A stretch of 14,201 nucleotides of DNA from WQTU01 sp031548835 (GCA_031548835.1 JAVBQS010000150.1:1-14201); one strand, 5' to 3'; shown: positions 1-7,445, numbered from the stretch's first letter. Numbers and translations: made by a program. Notes: generated from the sequence alone by a model not told the origin.

Positions 1-2
1 CT

Positions 3-518
3 CTCAAAAACAGAATTATCTGGATTCTTTCGCTTGATACAGATAACAGGGAAATTTATAAAACCTTGCGCGGCGAAGGTTTTGACAAAGCTATCAGCAT
101 GGCAAAAACTCTTACAGAATATTTTCCTGAAACAACATATATCCAGGCAGTAAGAATGAATGAAAATGACAGTGTGCTTGAAAAATTCTATAAATCATGG
201 AAAGCTGATGGAAAAAAAGTAATTGTGCAGAAATATGATAACTTTTGCAGCTATCTTCCAGACAGAAAAGTGACAGATATTTCGCCTTTAAAAAGAATAC
301 CTTGCTGGCACTTAAAAAGAGATCTTTCTGTTTTTTGTGACGGCACAGTTGCGTTATGCCGGGAAGATATTGAGAGGAAAAATGTTTTAGGAAATATTTT
401 TTCAGACTCTCTTGAAAAAATATGGGATGAAGAAAACAGATATTATAAACAACATCTTTCACAGCAATATAATGGAATATGCGGGAAATGCGATGAATAC
501 TATACCTACAACTTCTAA
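3..518 (+). CDS. spiro-SPASM-type protein, C-terminal part (5' truncated by window edge)
   Basis: The frame is open from the first bases, so the gene starts upstream and only its last 171 residues are visible. The C-terminal ~90 residues look like a SPASM domain, the cysteine-rich module that binds auxiliary iron-sulfur clusters in many radical SAM peptide-modifying enzymes. The visible cysteines are a Cys-Trp-His near base 303, a C-x6-C around a DGTVALC motif, and a final CGKC close to the end, followed by a YTYNF tail. A GN-x5-L-x-x-IW segment, typical of SPASM domains, lies between them. From family knowledge, spirochaetes carry a lineage-specific protein of this sort; I believe its N-terminal part is not a standard radical SAM domain, but that part is outside the window. 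It overlaps the next gene by 26 bases, which suggests co-transcription and translational coupling. The substrate is unknown. Confidence 0.75.
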   Translation, partial: LKNRIIWILSLDTDNREIYKTLRGEGFDKAISMAKTLTEYFPETTYIQAVRMNENDSVLEKFYKSWKADGKKVIVQKYDNFCSYLPDRKVTDISPLKRIPCWHLKRDLSVFCDGTVALCREDIERKNVLGNIFSDSLEKIWDEENRYYKQHLSQQYNGICGKCDEYYTYNF

Positions 519-1461
519 AAGAATAAGAATTTCCTACACAGTTCTTGGCGGAACAGAAAAGCCTGAAACAAAAAACAGATTTGACAGGCTCTCCCTTCTT
601 GTTCTTAACAGGGGAAAATCAATTTTTAAAACTGAATTTTTTAAAGAGATAGAAAATCTGGGATTTTCCCAGGTTATCTCAATTGAAAACCCTGGTGTAA
701 ATTATGAACTAGAAACTGTATCTAAAAAATTCCCTTTTGTGAAATTTCTTCTTCTCCAGGAAAGCTGCAGCGCGGGAGAACAAATCAATATAGGAATTGA
801 AGAAGCAAAAGGCGAATATGTATATGTTATATGGAATGATATGAAACCTTCCCATTCATCTGTTTCGTTAAGGCTGTTTGAAAATTTTGAAAAAGAAAAT
901 TTTTTATGCACAGTTCCTGTTATGAAAACCCACATGGGAGAGACAGTCCCTTCTATTGTTATTCCTGCTTTTAGAAAAAGAAGTTTAAAAATAATTTACA
1001 CAGTTCCAAATAAAAATGGAGTTATTACTCTTTTTCCTTTTGATTACTGCGGAATATATAACAGGGAAAAATTTCTTTACACAGGCGGCTATGATTACTC
1101 AATACTAAACCAGTATTGGCAAAAGATGGATTTTGGATTCAGGTCAAATATGTGGGGAGAAAAAATTGCATGCAATACAACATTACAGGCTTCATATACT
1201 ACAGACCTTGTTACTGATGATACATCAATAGACAGATATTACCGTATTTTTTATCTTAAAAACCTTGCTGTAAGGTTTAATGGGGATTCAGGATATCTTC
1301 CAGGATCAAAATTTCTGCAATATTTTCTAAGATCAGGAGAAGGATTTTTTACAGCAAGAAAAAATTTTAAAGAAGCAAAAAAATGGGTTGAATTAAATAA
1401 ATTCCGGTTTAGCCTTGATTGCAGGAGTTTGACAGAGTTATGGTCAGATCCGGAAAAATAG
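493..1461 (+). CDS. probable family 2-type glycosyltransferase
   Basis: This 322-residue protein shows the pattern of a GT-A fold glycosyltransferase. A strand–loop SLLVLNRG lies near residues 34-41, a second strand VISIENPG near 61-68, then a helix EQINIGIEEAKGEY leading to the strand YVIWNDM at about 110-118. Later, a GGYD motif followed by a DFGFRSNMWG stretch resembles the acceptor-side region of family 2 enzymes. The usual Asp-x-Asp metal-binding motif is not clear; NDM sits where it would be expected. The frame stays open upstream to 412, but the ATG at 493 gives a modest 26-base overlap with the preceding gene instead of about 107 bases, so I prefer it. The upstream ribosome site is weak (GGGAAA), which fits coupled translation. 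The downstream gene overlaps its end. Neighbours suggest transfer of an activated sugar, but donor and acceptor are unknown. Confidence 0.6.
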   Translation: MNTIPTTSKRIRISYTVLGGTEKPETKNRFDRLSLLVLNRGKSIFKTEFFKEIENLGFSQVISIENPGVNYELETVSKKFPFVKFLLLQESCSAGEQINIGIEEAKGEYVYVIWNDMKPSHSSVSLRLFENFEKENFLCTVPVMKTHMGETVPSIVIPAFRKRSLKIIYTVPNKNGVITLFPFDYCGIYNREKFLYTGGYDYSILNQYWQKMDFGFRSNMWGEKIACNTTLQASYTTDLVTDDTSIDRYYRIFYLKNLAVRFNGDSGYLPGSKFLQYFLRSGEGFFTARKNFKEAKKWVELNKFRFSLDCRSLTELWSDPEK

Positions 1462-2144
1462 CAGTCTTTCTACAGGCAAGAATAGGTTCAACAAGGCTTC
1501 CGTCAAAAGCTCTTCTCCCGCTCGGCGCTGTAAGCGCTGTAAGCAACGCAATGATAAGGCTAAAAAAAATAGATGCTGACTGCCATGTTCTTCTCACAGA
1601 CAGGGAAAGTTTTGAAATTCTTAAAAAAGAGGCAGTTAAGTGCAGTTTTGACATAATGGAAGGCCCTGCAGACGATGTTTTAAAAAGATTTACAATTGCT
1701 ATTGAAAAATATAAGCCCCACACTTTTATCCGCGCAACAGGAGATAATCCATTGGTATTTTACAAAGAAGCAGCTCTTATACTTGAAAAACATCTTGAAA
1801 AAGATGCTGACCACAGCTGGTTTACAGGAATGCCTCTTGGCGCAGGCGTAGAAATTGTAAAAGCAGAAAAACTTATTGAAGCAGAAAAATTAACAAATGA
1901 TCTTTATGACAGGGAACATGTTACCCCATATCTATATAAAAACAGCTCAAACTATTTACTTAACCACTTAAAAGCGCCGGAAGAAGCCTTCTATCCTGAA
2001 GGCAGAATAACAATGGATACCCTAACTGACTATTATTATATTAAAAAAATATTTGATACAAAATTTCCCGATATTACTGCAGATAATATAAAACTTATAA
2101 AATGGCTTAAACAAAATCCCCATCCTGATGTAAAAATATGCTGA
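1440..2144 (+). CDS. spsF: SpsF-like cytidylyltransferase (NTP-transferase family)
   Basis: A 234-residue protein of the SpsF/NeuA-like cytidylyltransferase group, which activate acidic sugars or related compounds as CMP derivatives. The N-terminal nucleotide-binding signature QARIGSTRLPSKAL (about residues 12-25) matches the QAR-x-GSTRLP-x-K consensus. An RATGDNPL motif and an EHVTPYLY motif follow in the expected order, and the length is normal. The ATG at 1440 is preceded by AGGAG at 1423-1427, a rather long 12-base spacing. A TTG at 1419 in the same frame would add seven residues, but that places the AGGAG inside the coding region, so I prefer the ATG. It overlaps the preceding gene by 22 bases. 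The next gene encodes a PseG/SpsG-like domain, the classical partner of SpsF-type enzymes, which supports a nucleotide-sugar pathway. The exact substrate cannot be read from the sequence. Confidence 0.8.
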   Translation: MVRSGKIAVFLQARIGSTRLPSKALLPLGAVSAVSNAMIRLKKIDADCHVLLTDRESFEILKKEAVKCSFDIMEGPADDVLKRFTIAIEKYKPHTFIRATGDNPLVFYKEAALILEKHLEKDADHSWFTGMPLGAGVEIVKAEKLIEAEKLTNDLYDREHVTPYLYKNSSNYLLNHLKAPEEAFYPEGRITMDTLTDYYYIKKIFDTKFPDITADNIKLIKWLKQNPHPDVKIC

Positions 2145-2156
2145 TGTGAAAATATG
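2125..2156 (+). repeat. 16-base tandem duplication at a gene junction
   Basis: Bases 2125-2140 and 2141-2156 are head-to-tail copies of a 16-base unit (CTGATGTAAAAATATG, with G for A at the eighth base of the second copy). The pair spans the end of the cytidylyltransferase gene and the start codon of the next gene. Removing one copy would leave the reading ...GTA AAA ATA TGA with the next ATG overlapping that stop as ATGA. Confidence 0.85.
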
Positions 2157-3962
2157 AAAAAAATAGTTTTTATCCCTTCAATTAAAAAAAACAATGGAAC
2201 AGGCCATTTAAAAAGAACTATTTCATGGGCAAAATCAGCTCTTTATGAATCATATATCTATATACCTGAAAATATTAATTCTGATTATAACTGTGATAGA
2301 ATAGATTTTTCATCATTTCCAGGTATAAAAGAAATTGATAAATCTATTATACATGATTTATCGGAAAAATATGATATAGCAGTTTTTGATATGAGAAAAA
2401 CTGACCCCAGGCTTATTCAAGAAGTTAAAAAAGCAGCCAATATATTAATCTCTGTTGATGAAGGCGGGACAGGGAGGGAAATTTTTGACTACCTAATTGA
2501 TACGCTTCCAAACACTGTTTCAAAAAAAGAGCCTTCAAATATTTTCTCAACAGATCTCCTCGGATATGCAGACAGGCGCAATATGGCCGGATGTGCAGCA
2601 AAATCTGCATTGCCCAAAAAATACAGCAATATTCTTATAAGCTTTGGCGGAGAAGACTCTGCCGGAATTACAGAAAAATTTCTTGCAAAAGCGCAAAAGG
2701 AAAATCTCTTTAAAGATATAAATGTAACTATTATAATAGGGCCTTTTTTTAAAAACAAAAACTATATAAAAAACAACTTTGCTTTTTATAATATTATTGA
2801 ATCTCCGGCATCTCTTTCAAACCTTATAGAAGAATCTGATTTTGTTTTTACATCTTTCGGACTTACTGCTTATGAAGCGTTATATGCAGGCAAAGATATA
2901 ATTCTTATAAATCCTGCACATTATCATAGAAAACTGTCGCGTCTTGCCTGTTTCTGCGAAGCAGGAATTATAAATCCTGATATTAAAAAAATAAAAAAGA
3001 TAATGGAAAATCCATTTTTATATAATTCAATTTGCAGCAAAAAATTATCTGATTCGCATATCCTTAAAAATGAAAATTTTACCCCTAAAATTGATGAGTT
3101 ATTCCTTAAAATAGCTGAAACAGAAAAAATATTCTGTCCTGTCTGTAAGGGAGAAGGCAAAATATATAAAAGATATATTTATAAAAATTATTTAAAATGC
3201 AAAACATGCGGAATTGTATATCTTCAAAATATTGGCAAAAGTGAAAAAAAATATGATAAATCATATTTTTTTGAAGAATATAAAAAACAATACGGCAGAA
3301 CTTATATCGAAGATTTTAGCAATATATCAGCTAACTCGCAAAAAAGAGCTGATATAATAAAAAAGTTTATAAAACAGGGAACAATCCTTGATATTGGCTG
3401 TGCTTACGGCCCTTTTTTGCATGTAATGAAAGATTCATATAAATGCTATGGAATTGATATTTCTGAAGATGCTGTAGAATATGTAAAAAATAAACTTGGA
3501 ATAGATGCCATAACAGGGGATTTTTCCGCATTCAATTGCAGCAATTTTCCTGTTTTTGAAAAAGCAAAATCAGCCTTAAAATTTGATATAATTACAATGT
3601 GGTATGTTATTGAACATTTCAAAAATGCTGGAGAAGTTATTGAAAAAGCAGGCAGGCTTATTAAAAAATCAGGAATGTTTGCTTTTTCAACTCCAAATTT
3701 ATCTGGCATAAGCGGCATATATAATAAAAATAAATTTCTGGAATCAAGCCCGGATGATCATTACACTGTCTGGAATATTTTATCTGCAAAACATATACTT
3801 TCACAGTTTGGATTTAAAGTTGTTAAAGTAAAATGCACAGGCCACCATCCTGAAAGATTTCCTTTAATCTTACAAAAAATTTTAGGATTTAAAATATTGG
3901 GCTTTATAAGCAGATTTTTAAGGCTTGGCGATACATTTGAAATTTATGCAATACATAAGTAG
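2154..3962 (+). CDS. PseG/SpsG-like glycosyltransferase-fold domain fused to SAM methyltransferase
   Basis: This 602-residue protein has two parts. Residues 1 to about 310 resemble PseG/SpsG, GT-B-fold enzymes that release UDP from nucleotide-linked sugars in nonulosonic acid synthesis. Visible signs are GTGHLKR at 15-21, corresponding to the family's N-terminal glycine/histidine loop, a SFGGEDSAG loop near 163-171, and an SFGLTAYEALYAGK nucleotide-binding segment. A short zinc-ribbon-like stretch follows, with Cys pairs at 328/331 and 349/352. The C-terminal part is a class I methyltransferase with motif I ILDIGCAYG at 411-419, then a GIDIS acidic loop and an IEHF motif. The CxxC-plus-methyltransferase layout resembles sugar C-methyltransferases and related enzymes. 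It starts nine bases after the cytidylyltransferase gene with only a weak ribosome site (GTGAAA). A fused bifunctional protein is inferred; no frameshift or internal stop is seen. The substrate is unknown. Confidence 0.72.
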   Translation: MKKIVFIPSIKKNNGTGHLKRTISWAKSALYESYIYIPENINSDYNCDRIDFSSFPGIKEIDKSIIHDLSEKYDIAVFDMRKTDPRLIQEVKKAANILISVDEGGTGREIFDYLIDTLPNTVSKKEPSNIFSTDLLGYADRRNMAGCAAKSALPKKYSNILISFGGEDSAGITEKFLAKAQKENLFKDINVTIIIGPFFKNKNYIKNNFAFYNIIESPASLSNLIEESDFVFTSFGLTAYEALYAGKDIILINPAHYHRKLSRLACFCEAGIINPDIKKIKKIMENPFLYNSICSKKLSDSHILKNENFTPKIDELFLKIAETEKIFCPVCKGEGKIYKRYIYKNYLKCKTCGIVYLQNIGKSEKKYDKSYFFEEYKKQYGRTYIEDFSNISANSQKRADIIKKFIKQGTILDIGCAYGPFLHVMKDSYKCYGIDISEDAVEYVKNKLGIDAITGDFSAFNCSNFPVFEKAKSALKFDIITMWYVIEHFKNAGEVIEKAGRLIKKSGMFAFSTPNLSGISGIYNKNKFLESSPDDHYTVWNILSAKHILSQFGFKVVKVKCTGHHPERFPLILQKILGFKILGFISRFLRLGDTFEIYAIHK

Positions 3963-3983
3963 TTAAGAATAAGGCAGGTTAGT

Positions 3984-5624
3984 GTGTCTGATAAATTAGG
4001 CAATAAAAAAGATGCTATTATAATACTTGGAGCAGGAATTATGCAGATACCTGCCATAAAATCTGCAAAAAATATGGGGCTTATCTCTATTGTATTTGAC
4101 GGCAATAGCAATGCTCCTGGAAAAAATATTCCTGATTTTTTTGAAAATATAGATTTAAAAGATGGCAATGCTATTCTTGAAAAATGTTATGCTTATAAAA
4201 AGAGCCACAATATTACAGGAGTTTTTACAGCAGGAACAGATTTTTCCTACATGGTTGCATGGCTTTCTGGAAAGCTTGGACTAAAAAACATAAGCTATGA
4301 AACAGCTCTCAAAGCAACAGATAAATCTCTTATGAGGCAGGCTTTTTCAGCGGCAAATGTATCATCTCCTTTATTTATTATAACATCAGGCAGCGATATT
4401 GAAGAAAAGCAGGTTGAAAAATTGGGATATCCGCTTGTTGTAAAACCTGTTGACAGCATGGGAGCGCGCGGAACTGTAAAAATTTTCAATTTTCCTGACT
4501 TAAAAGAAGCAATTGAAAAAGCTATAAAATTTTCAAGAATCGGAAAAGTAATAATAGAACAGTTTCTGGAAGGGCCTGAATTCAGCCTCGATGCTGTAGT
4601 AAAAGATGGAAATATACATGTGTGCGGAGTAGCAGACAGGCATATATTTTTTCCTCCCTATTTTGTAGAAATGGGCCATACAATGCCATCAGCATTTCCC
4701 GAGGAAGTAATTGATAAAGTTATAACTGTTTTTTGCGATGGAATAAAAGCAATAGGAATAGATAATGGAGCTGCAAAAGGAGATATAAAATATACAGGCG
4801 GAAAAGCTGTAATAGGCGAGATAGCAGCAAGGCTTTCCGGCGGCTATATGTCTGGCTGGACATTTCCATATTCAACAGGATTTTCAGTTATAGATGCTGC
4901 ATTAAAAATAGCAGCAGGAAAAGATCTGGGAACAATAAAATATTTATATAATAAAACAGCAGCAGAAAGAGCTTTTATATCAATACCCGGTGTTGTTGAT
5001 TCAATATGTATTCCTGAATATATAAAAAACCGCTCCAAAGACAACACTGTTAAAGAGCTTTTTATAAATGTTAAACCAGGCGACAAGGTAAATTTCCCCA
5101 AAAATAATGTAGAAAAGTGCGGAAATATTATTGCTGTGCATGAAAAAAGGGAAGAAGCTATTTATGCAGCAGAAGAAGCGTGCCGCAGCATTATTGTAAA
5201 ACTAAAACCAGGCAATAATGAAACATTTAATTTTATTTTTGGAAAAAAAGAATCATGGATACCAGATGCTTTTGTGCTTAAAAAAAGCCTGATAGATAAA
5301 ATAGCTGATTTTTATGGAAAGCAAGATAGCTTGGATTTTAATAATAAAATAGCTGTTTTTCTACCTGATTTTTTTGATTCTGATAATGCTGACTTTGGAA
5401 AAGACTGGCATGGAAACTCTTTTAAAAAAGCAATTGAAACAATTACAAGCTTTACAAATATTAAATTTATTAAAAAACTTCCTGATAATAATCAATTTAT
5501 TCTTGGAAAAATTTTCTGGAAAAGTATTGCAAGAGGGACTATTCAGGGAGGTATATGGATTCTGGAGACAATTGCCGATTATATTAACAAGGGCATTGAT
5601 TTAAATAATATAAAATGGGAATGA
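3984..5624 (+). CDS. ATP-grasp carboxylate–amine ligase-like protein with unassigned C-terminal region
   Basis: This 546-residue protein begins with a Rossmann-like preATP-grasp domain (ILGAGIMQIPAIKSAK) and continues into an ATP-grasp core. That core includes GYPLVVKPVDSMGARG at 148-163 with the ATP-binding lysine K154 and the glycine-rich loop, IEQFLEGPEFSLD starting at about 191, and a metal/phosphate region with GEIAARLSGG at 278-287. Such enzymes use ATP to form an acyl-phosphate and then an amide or related bond, as in carbamoyl-phosphate synthase, PurK/PurT and dipeptide ligases. Residues after about 400 (roughly 145) match no family I recognise. Translation starts at GTG 3984, supported by AAGGCAGG at 3971-3978. 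It lies 21 bases after the fusion gene, and its end overlaps the amidase start by 10 bases. The context suggests joining an amino acid or amine to a sugar acid; this is inference. Confidence 0.75.
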   Translation: MSDKLGNKKDAIIILGAGIMQIPAIKSAKNMGLISIVFDGNSNAPGKNIPDFFENIDLKDGNAILEKCYAYKKSHNITGVFTAGTDFSYMVAWLSGKLGLKNISYETALKATDKSLMRQAFSAANVSSPLFIITSGSDIEEKQVEKLGYPLVVKPVDSMGARGTVKIFNFPDLKEAIEKAIKFSRIGKVIIEQFLEGPEFSLDAVVKDGNIHVCGVADRHIFFPPYFVEMGHTMPSAFPEEVIDKVITVFCDGIKAIGIDNGAAKGDIKYTGGKAVIGEIAARLSGGYMSGWTFPYSTGFSVIDAALKIAAGKDLGTIKYLYNKTAAERAFISIPGVVDSICIPEYIKNRSKDNTVKELFINVKPGDKVNFPKNNVEKCGNIIAVHEKREEAIYAAEEACRSIIVKLKPGNNETFNFIFGKKESWIPDAFVLKKSLIDKIADFYGKQDSLDFNNKIAVFLPDFFDSDNADFGKDWHGNSFKKAIETITSFTNIKFIKKLPDNNQFILGKIFWKSIARGTIQGGIWILETIADYINKGIDLNNIKWE

Positions 5625-6718
5625 AAAAATTATTTATTTTTATTACAATATTTCTCATTATTCCTTTTTTTGCCAAAGCACAGGAAATAAATCTCGAAGA
5701 TTTTATAACAGCAAATAATTTTATATACCAATGGTCGCCATTTCTTGATACAGGAGAGCTAAAATATGGAACTGACAGCTTCCGTTTTAAGGTTGGGGAA
5801 GATTATCTTGTATATAATTATAAAGAAAAAATAGCAAACGGCTCTATAACAAGAAAAAACGGATCTTTAAAACTTGATAAAAAAACAGCTGATATAATAT
5901 TAAAAAAATCAGGATTTTACTCTTCTGCGGCAACTGCTTCTTCCAGTATGCCAAAAGGTACAGATAACAAAAACACAAATAAAAACTCTATATATCCGTC
6001 TGGACACAGAATTGCAGCAATTTTAATTGATCCGGGCCACGGCGGGAAAGATGCGGGAGCTATAGGCCGCCATGATATAGATGGAAAATCTTTTGTAATA
6101 AATGAAAAAGATATAGTTCTTGATATTGCTCTTGAACTTAATAAAAAACTTGCAGCAACATATAAAGATAAAAAAATAATACTATCAAGAAACAGCGATA
6201 CATATCCTTCGCTTGAAGAAAGAGTTGAAAAAGGAAATAGTGTCAAACTTGGTAAAAATGAAGCAATTATTATGGTATCAATACATGCAAATGCTTCATT
6301 TAATAAAAATGCAAAAGGTTTTGAAGTATGGTATTTGCCCCCTGAGTACAGAAGAGATCTTATCGATGCCAAAAGTGTTGATAAAAATACCAGAGATATT
6401 TTGCCTATTCTCAATACAATGCTTGAAGAAGAATTCACAATTGAAAGCATGCTGCTTGCCCAAAATATTCTGGAAGGAATTGATGCTTCTATTGGAGAAA
6501 AAGAGCTTGTAAGAGGCCTAAAAGAAGAAACCTGGTTTGTTGTCAGAAATGCAAAAATGCCATCCGTGCTTGTAGAAGTCGGATTTGTATCAAATAAAGA
6601 AGAAGCGCAGAAACTTGGAGATAAAGCCTACTTGAAGAAAATAACTGAAGGTATTTATAATGGGATCAAGAAATTTATTGATAATATTGAAACAATAAAT
6701 TTTAATGGAGAAATGTAA
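5615..6718 (+). CDS. N-acetylmuramoyl-L-alanine amidase (Amidase_3 family), exported
   Basis: A zinc hydrolase that cleaves the bond between N-acetylmuramic acid and the stem peptide of peptidoglycan, expected to act in the periplasm. The N-terminus has a Lys-Lys followed by a long hydrophobic run and AKA, a good signal peptide with cleavage near residue 22. Residues 23-130 form a non-catalytic N-terminal region. The catalytic domain starts with LIDPGHGG (H142), then NEKD (E164), SIHANAS (H224) and LVEVGF (E321), the expected zinc ligands and catalytic glutamate in order. A second ATG at 5621 (MKK...) is equally possible as start and gives an equally good signal peptide. It overlaps the ATP-grasp gene by 10 bases and the GerMN gene by 14 bases when the latter starts at 6705. 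All motif residues are intact, so it should be active. Confidence 0.9.
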   Translation: MGMKKLFIFITIFLIIPFFAKAQEINLEDFITANNFIYQWSPFLDTGELKYGTDSFRFKVGEDYLVYNYKEKIANGSITRKNGSLKLDKKTADIILKKSGFYSSAATASSSMPKGTDNKNTNKNSIYPSGHRIAAILIDPGHGGKDAGAIGRHDIDGKSFVINEKDIVLDIALELNKKLAATYKDKKIILSRNSDTYPSLEERVEKGNSVKLGKNEAIIMVSIHANASFNKNAKGFEVWYLPPEYRRDLIDAKSVDKNTRDILPILNTMLEEEFTIESMLLAQNILEGIDASIGEKELVRGLKEETWFVVRNAKMPSVLVEVGFVSNKEEAQKLGDKAYLKKITEGIYNGIKKFIDNIETINFNGEM

Positions 6719-7223
6719 CTTGAGAATCAAACCTGGAAATTTTAGATTTAAGCCGAAAAAAATTGAAATAAGTCCAAGAACTGTTCTGCTATTAATAACA
6801 TTAGCAGTATTTCTAACTTCATTAACAATATATATTTTGTCAAATATTCACAAGGCAGATAGAATCTTCTTTTTCCCTGACCATCAAAGCGGAAAAACAA
6901 TAGGAGAGAGCAGAAAAACGCCAGGCGTCCCATTTGATAAAGAAAAAAATATGGATATCTTTGTTAAAGAGCTTCTTTTAGGGCCGATTGATATGAATCT
7001 TGACCCTCTTTTTGCATCAGGGACAAAGCTGGAAAAAATTCTATATAGAGATAAAATTGTTTATCTTGACCTCAATTTTATGGCACTTTTGCCCGATAAA
7101 AAAGCGGTGCATGGTTTTGACAATGGCATAATACTTATTGAAAAAAATATAAAATTTAATTTTCCATATGTTAAAAAAGTAGTTTTGACAGTTTTGGGGC
7201 AGGAACCTGAATCTGGCATTTGA
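6705..7223 (+). CDS. membrane-anchored GerMN-domain protein
   Basis: A small protein with a basic N-terminal segment, one transmembrane helix (TVLLLITLAVFLTSLTIYIL, about residues 26-45) and a single GerMN domain from about residue 52 to 168. The domain shows the usual signs: an FFFPDH strand, ELLLGP at 89-94, a SGTKLEKILYRD segment and VYLDLN at 119-124. GerMN domains are known from spore germination protein GerM and from envelope lipoproteins of non-sporing bacteria, and they often occur with peptidoglycan amidases, as here. The start is ambiguous. ATG 6705 overlaps the amidase gene, while TTG 6720 has GGAG at 6707-6710 at a better nine-base spacing and would remove the first five residues; the membrane helix and domain are unaffected. 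Its role is probably envelope-related, but no enzymatic activity is expected. Confidence 0.75.
   Translation: MEKCNLRIKPGNFRFKPKKIEISPRTVLLLITLAVFLTSLTIYILSNIHKADRIFFFPDHQSGKTIGESRKTPGVPFDKEKNMDIFVKELLLGPIDMNLDPLFASGTKLEKILYRDKIVYLDLNFMALLPDKKAVHGFDNGIILIEKNIKFNFPYVKKVVLTVLGQEPESGI
6707..6722 (+). promoter_or_regulatory. Shine–Dalgarno that may select a TTG start
   Basis: GGAG at 6707-6710 lies nine bases before an in-frame TTG at 6720-6722. The competing ATG at 6705 has no visible purine-rich site upstream (only AATTTTA). This favours the TTG as the start of the GerMN gene, after the amidase stop at 6716-6718. Confidence 0.4.
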
Positions 7224-7241
7224 CAAAAACGGCAGCTATAT

Positions 7242-7278
7242 TTAAGCCTTTATTCTTAACAAAATAAAAGCTTAATTT
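7242..7278 (+). terminator. possible weak terminator of the upstream operon
   Basis: TTAAGCCTTTATT (7242-7254) pairs with AATAAAAGCTTAA (7263-7275) through 12 of 13 positions around an eight-base loop, and is followed by only TTT. It lies 18 bases after the GerMN stop. The short T run makes it a weak intrinsic terminator at best. Confidence 0.4.
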
Positions 7279-7281
7279 AGA

Positions 7282-7343
7282 AAAAATAGATTCTCTTATT
7301 TTTTAATTTGTGTTAGATTTAGATAAATAGAGAAGCTATTTTT
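7282..7343. repeat. long-loop inverted repeat upstream of the flaA promoter
   Basis: Bases 7282-7296 and 7329-7343 are complementary over 14 of 15 positions, separated by 32 bases, and the second arm ends in five T. It could form a second, long-looped terminator structure or a regulatory site about 75 bases before the flaA -35 box. The 255-base gap 7224-7478 otherwise holds no gene that I can see. Confidence 0.4.
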
Positions 7344-7417
7344 AAATTTAATATTTGGCTCAATAAAGTATGATAATTTTTTTAATATCTGTATATATTA
7401 AAAAAATATAAAAGTTA

Positions 7418-7445
7418 TTGACAAAATCTGTACCTATTTTATAAT
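7418..7445 (+). promoter_or_regulatory. sigma70-type promoter for flaA
   Basis: A perfect TTGACA (7418-7423) and a perfect TATAAT (7440-7445) are spaced by 16 bases, predicting transcription from about 7452 and a leader of about 27 bases. AAAAGGAG at 7465-7472 is a strong ribosome site six bases before the flaA ATG. No sigma28-type GCCGATAA box is present. Confidence 0.8.

Noticed and set aside
412..492. Start of the glycosyltransferase at 412
   Set aside because: It would overlap the SPASM gene by 107 bases, and the extra 27 residues look like out-of-frame translation of the upstream gene. ATG 493 is more reasonable.
1525..1542. Perfect 9-base tandem repeat (GCGCTGTAA twice) inside the cytidylyltransferase gene
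   Set aside because: The encoded AVSAVS fits the usual length of this region in the family, so no insertion is implied; probably a chance or harmless microrepeat.
5917..6450. Long minus-strand frame (177 codons) opposite the amidase
   Set aside because: It lies entirely antisense to a gene with intact catalytic motifs and its translation is a Ser/Leu/Ile-rich mirror typical of shadow frames.
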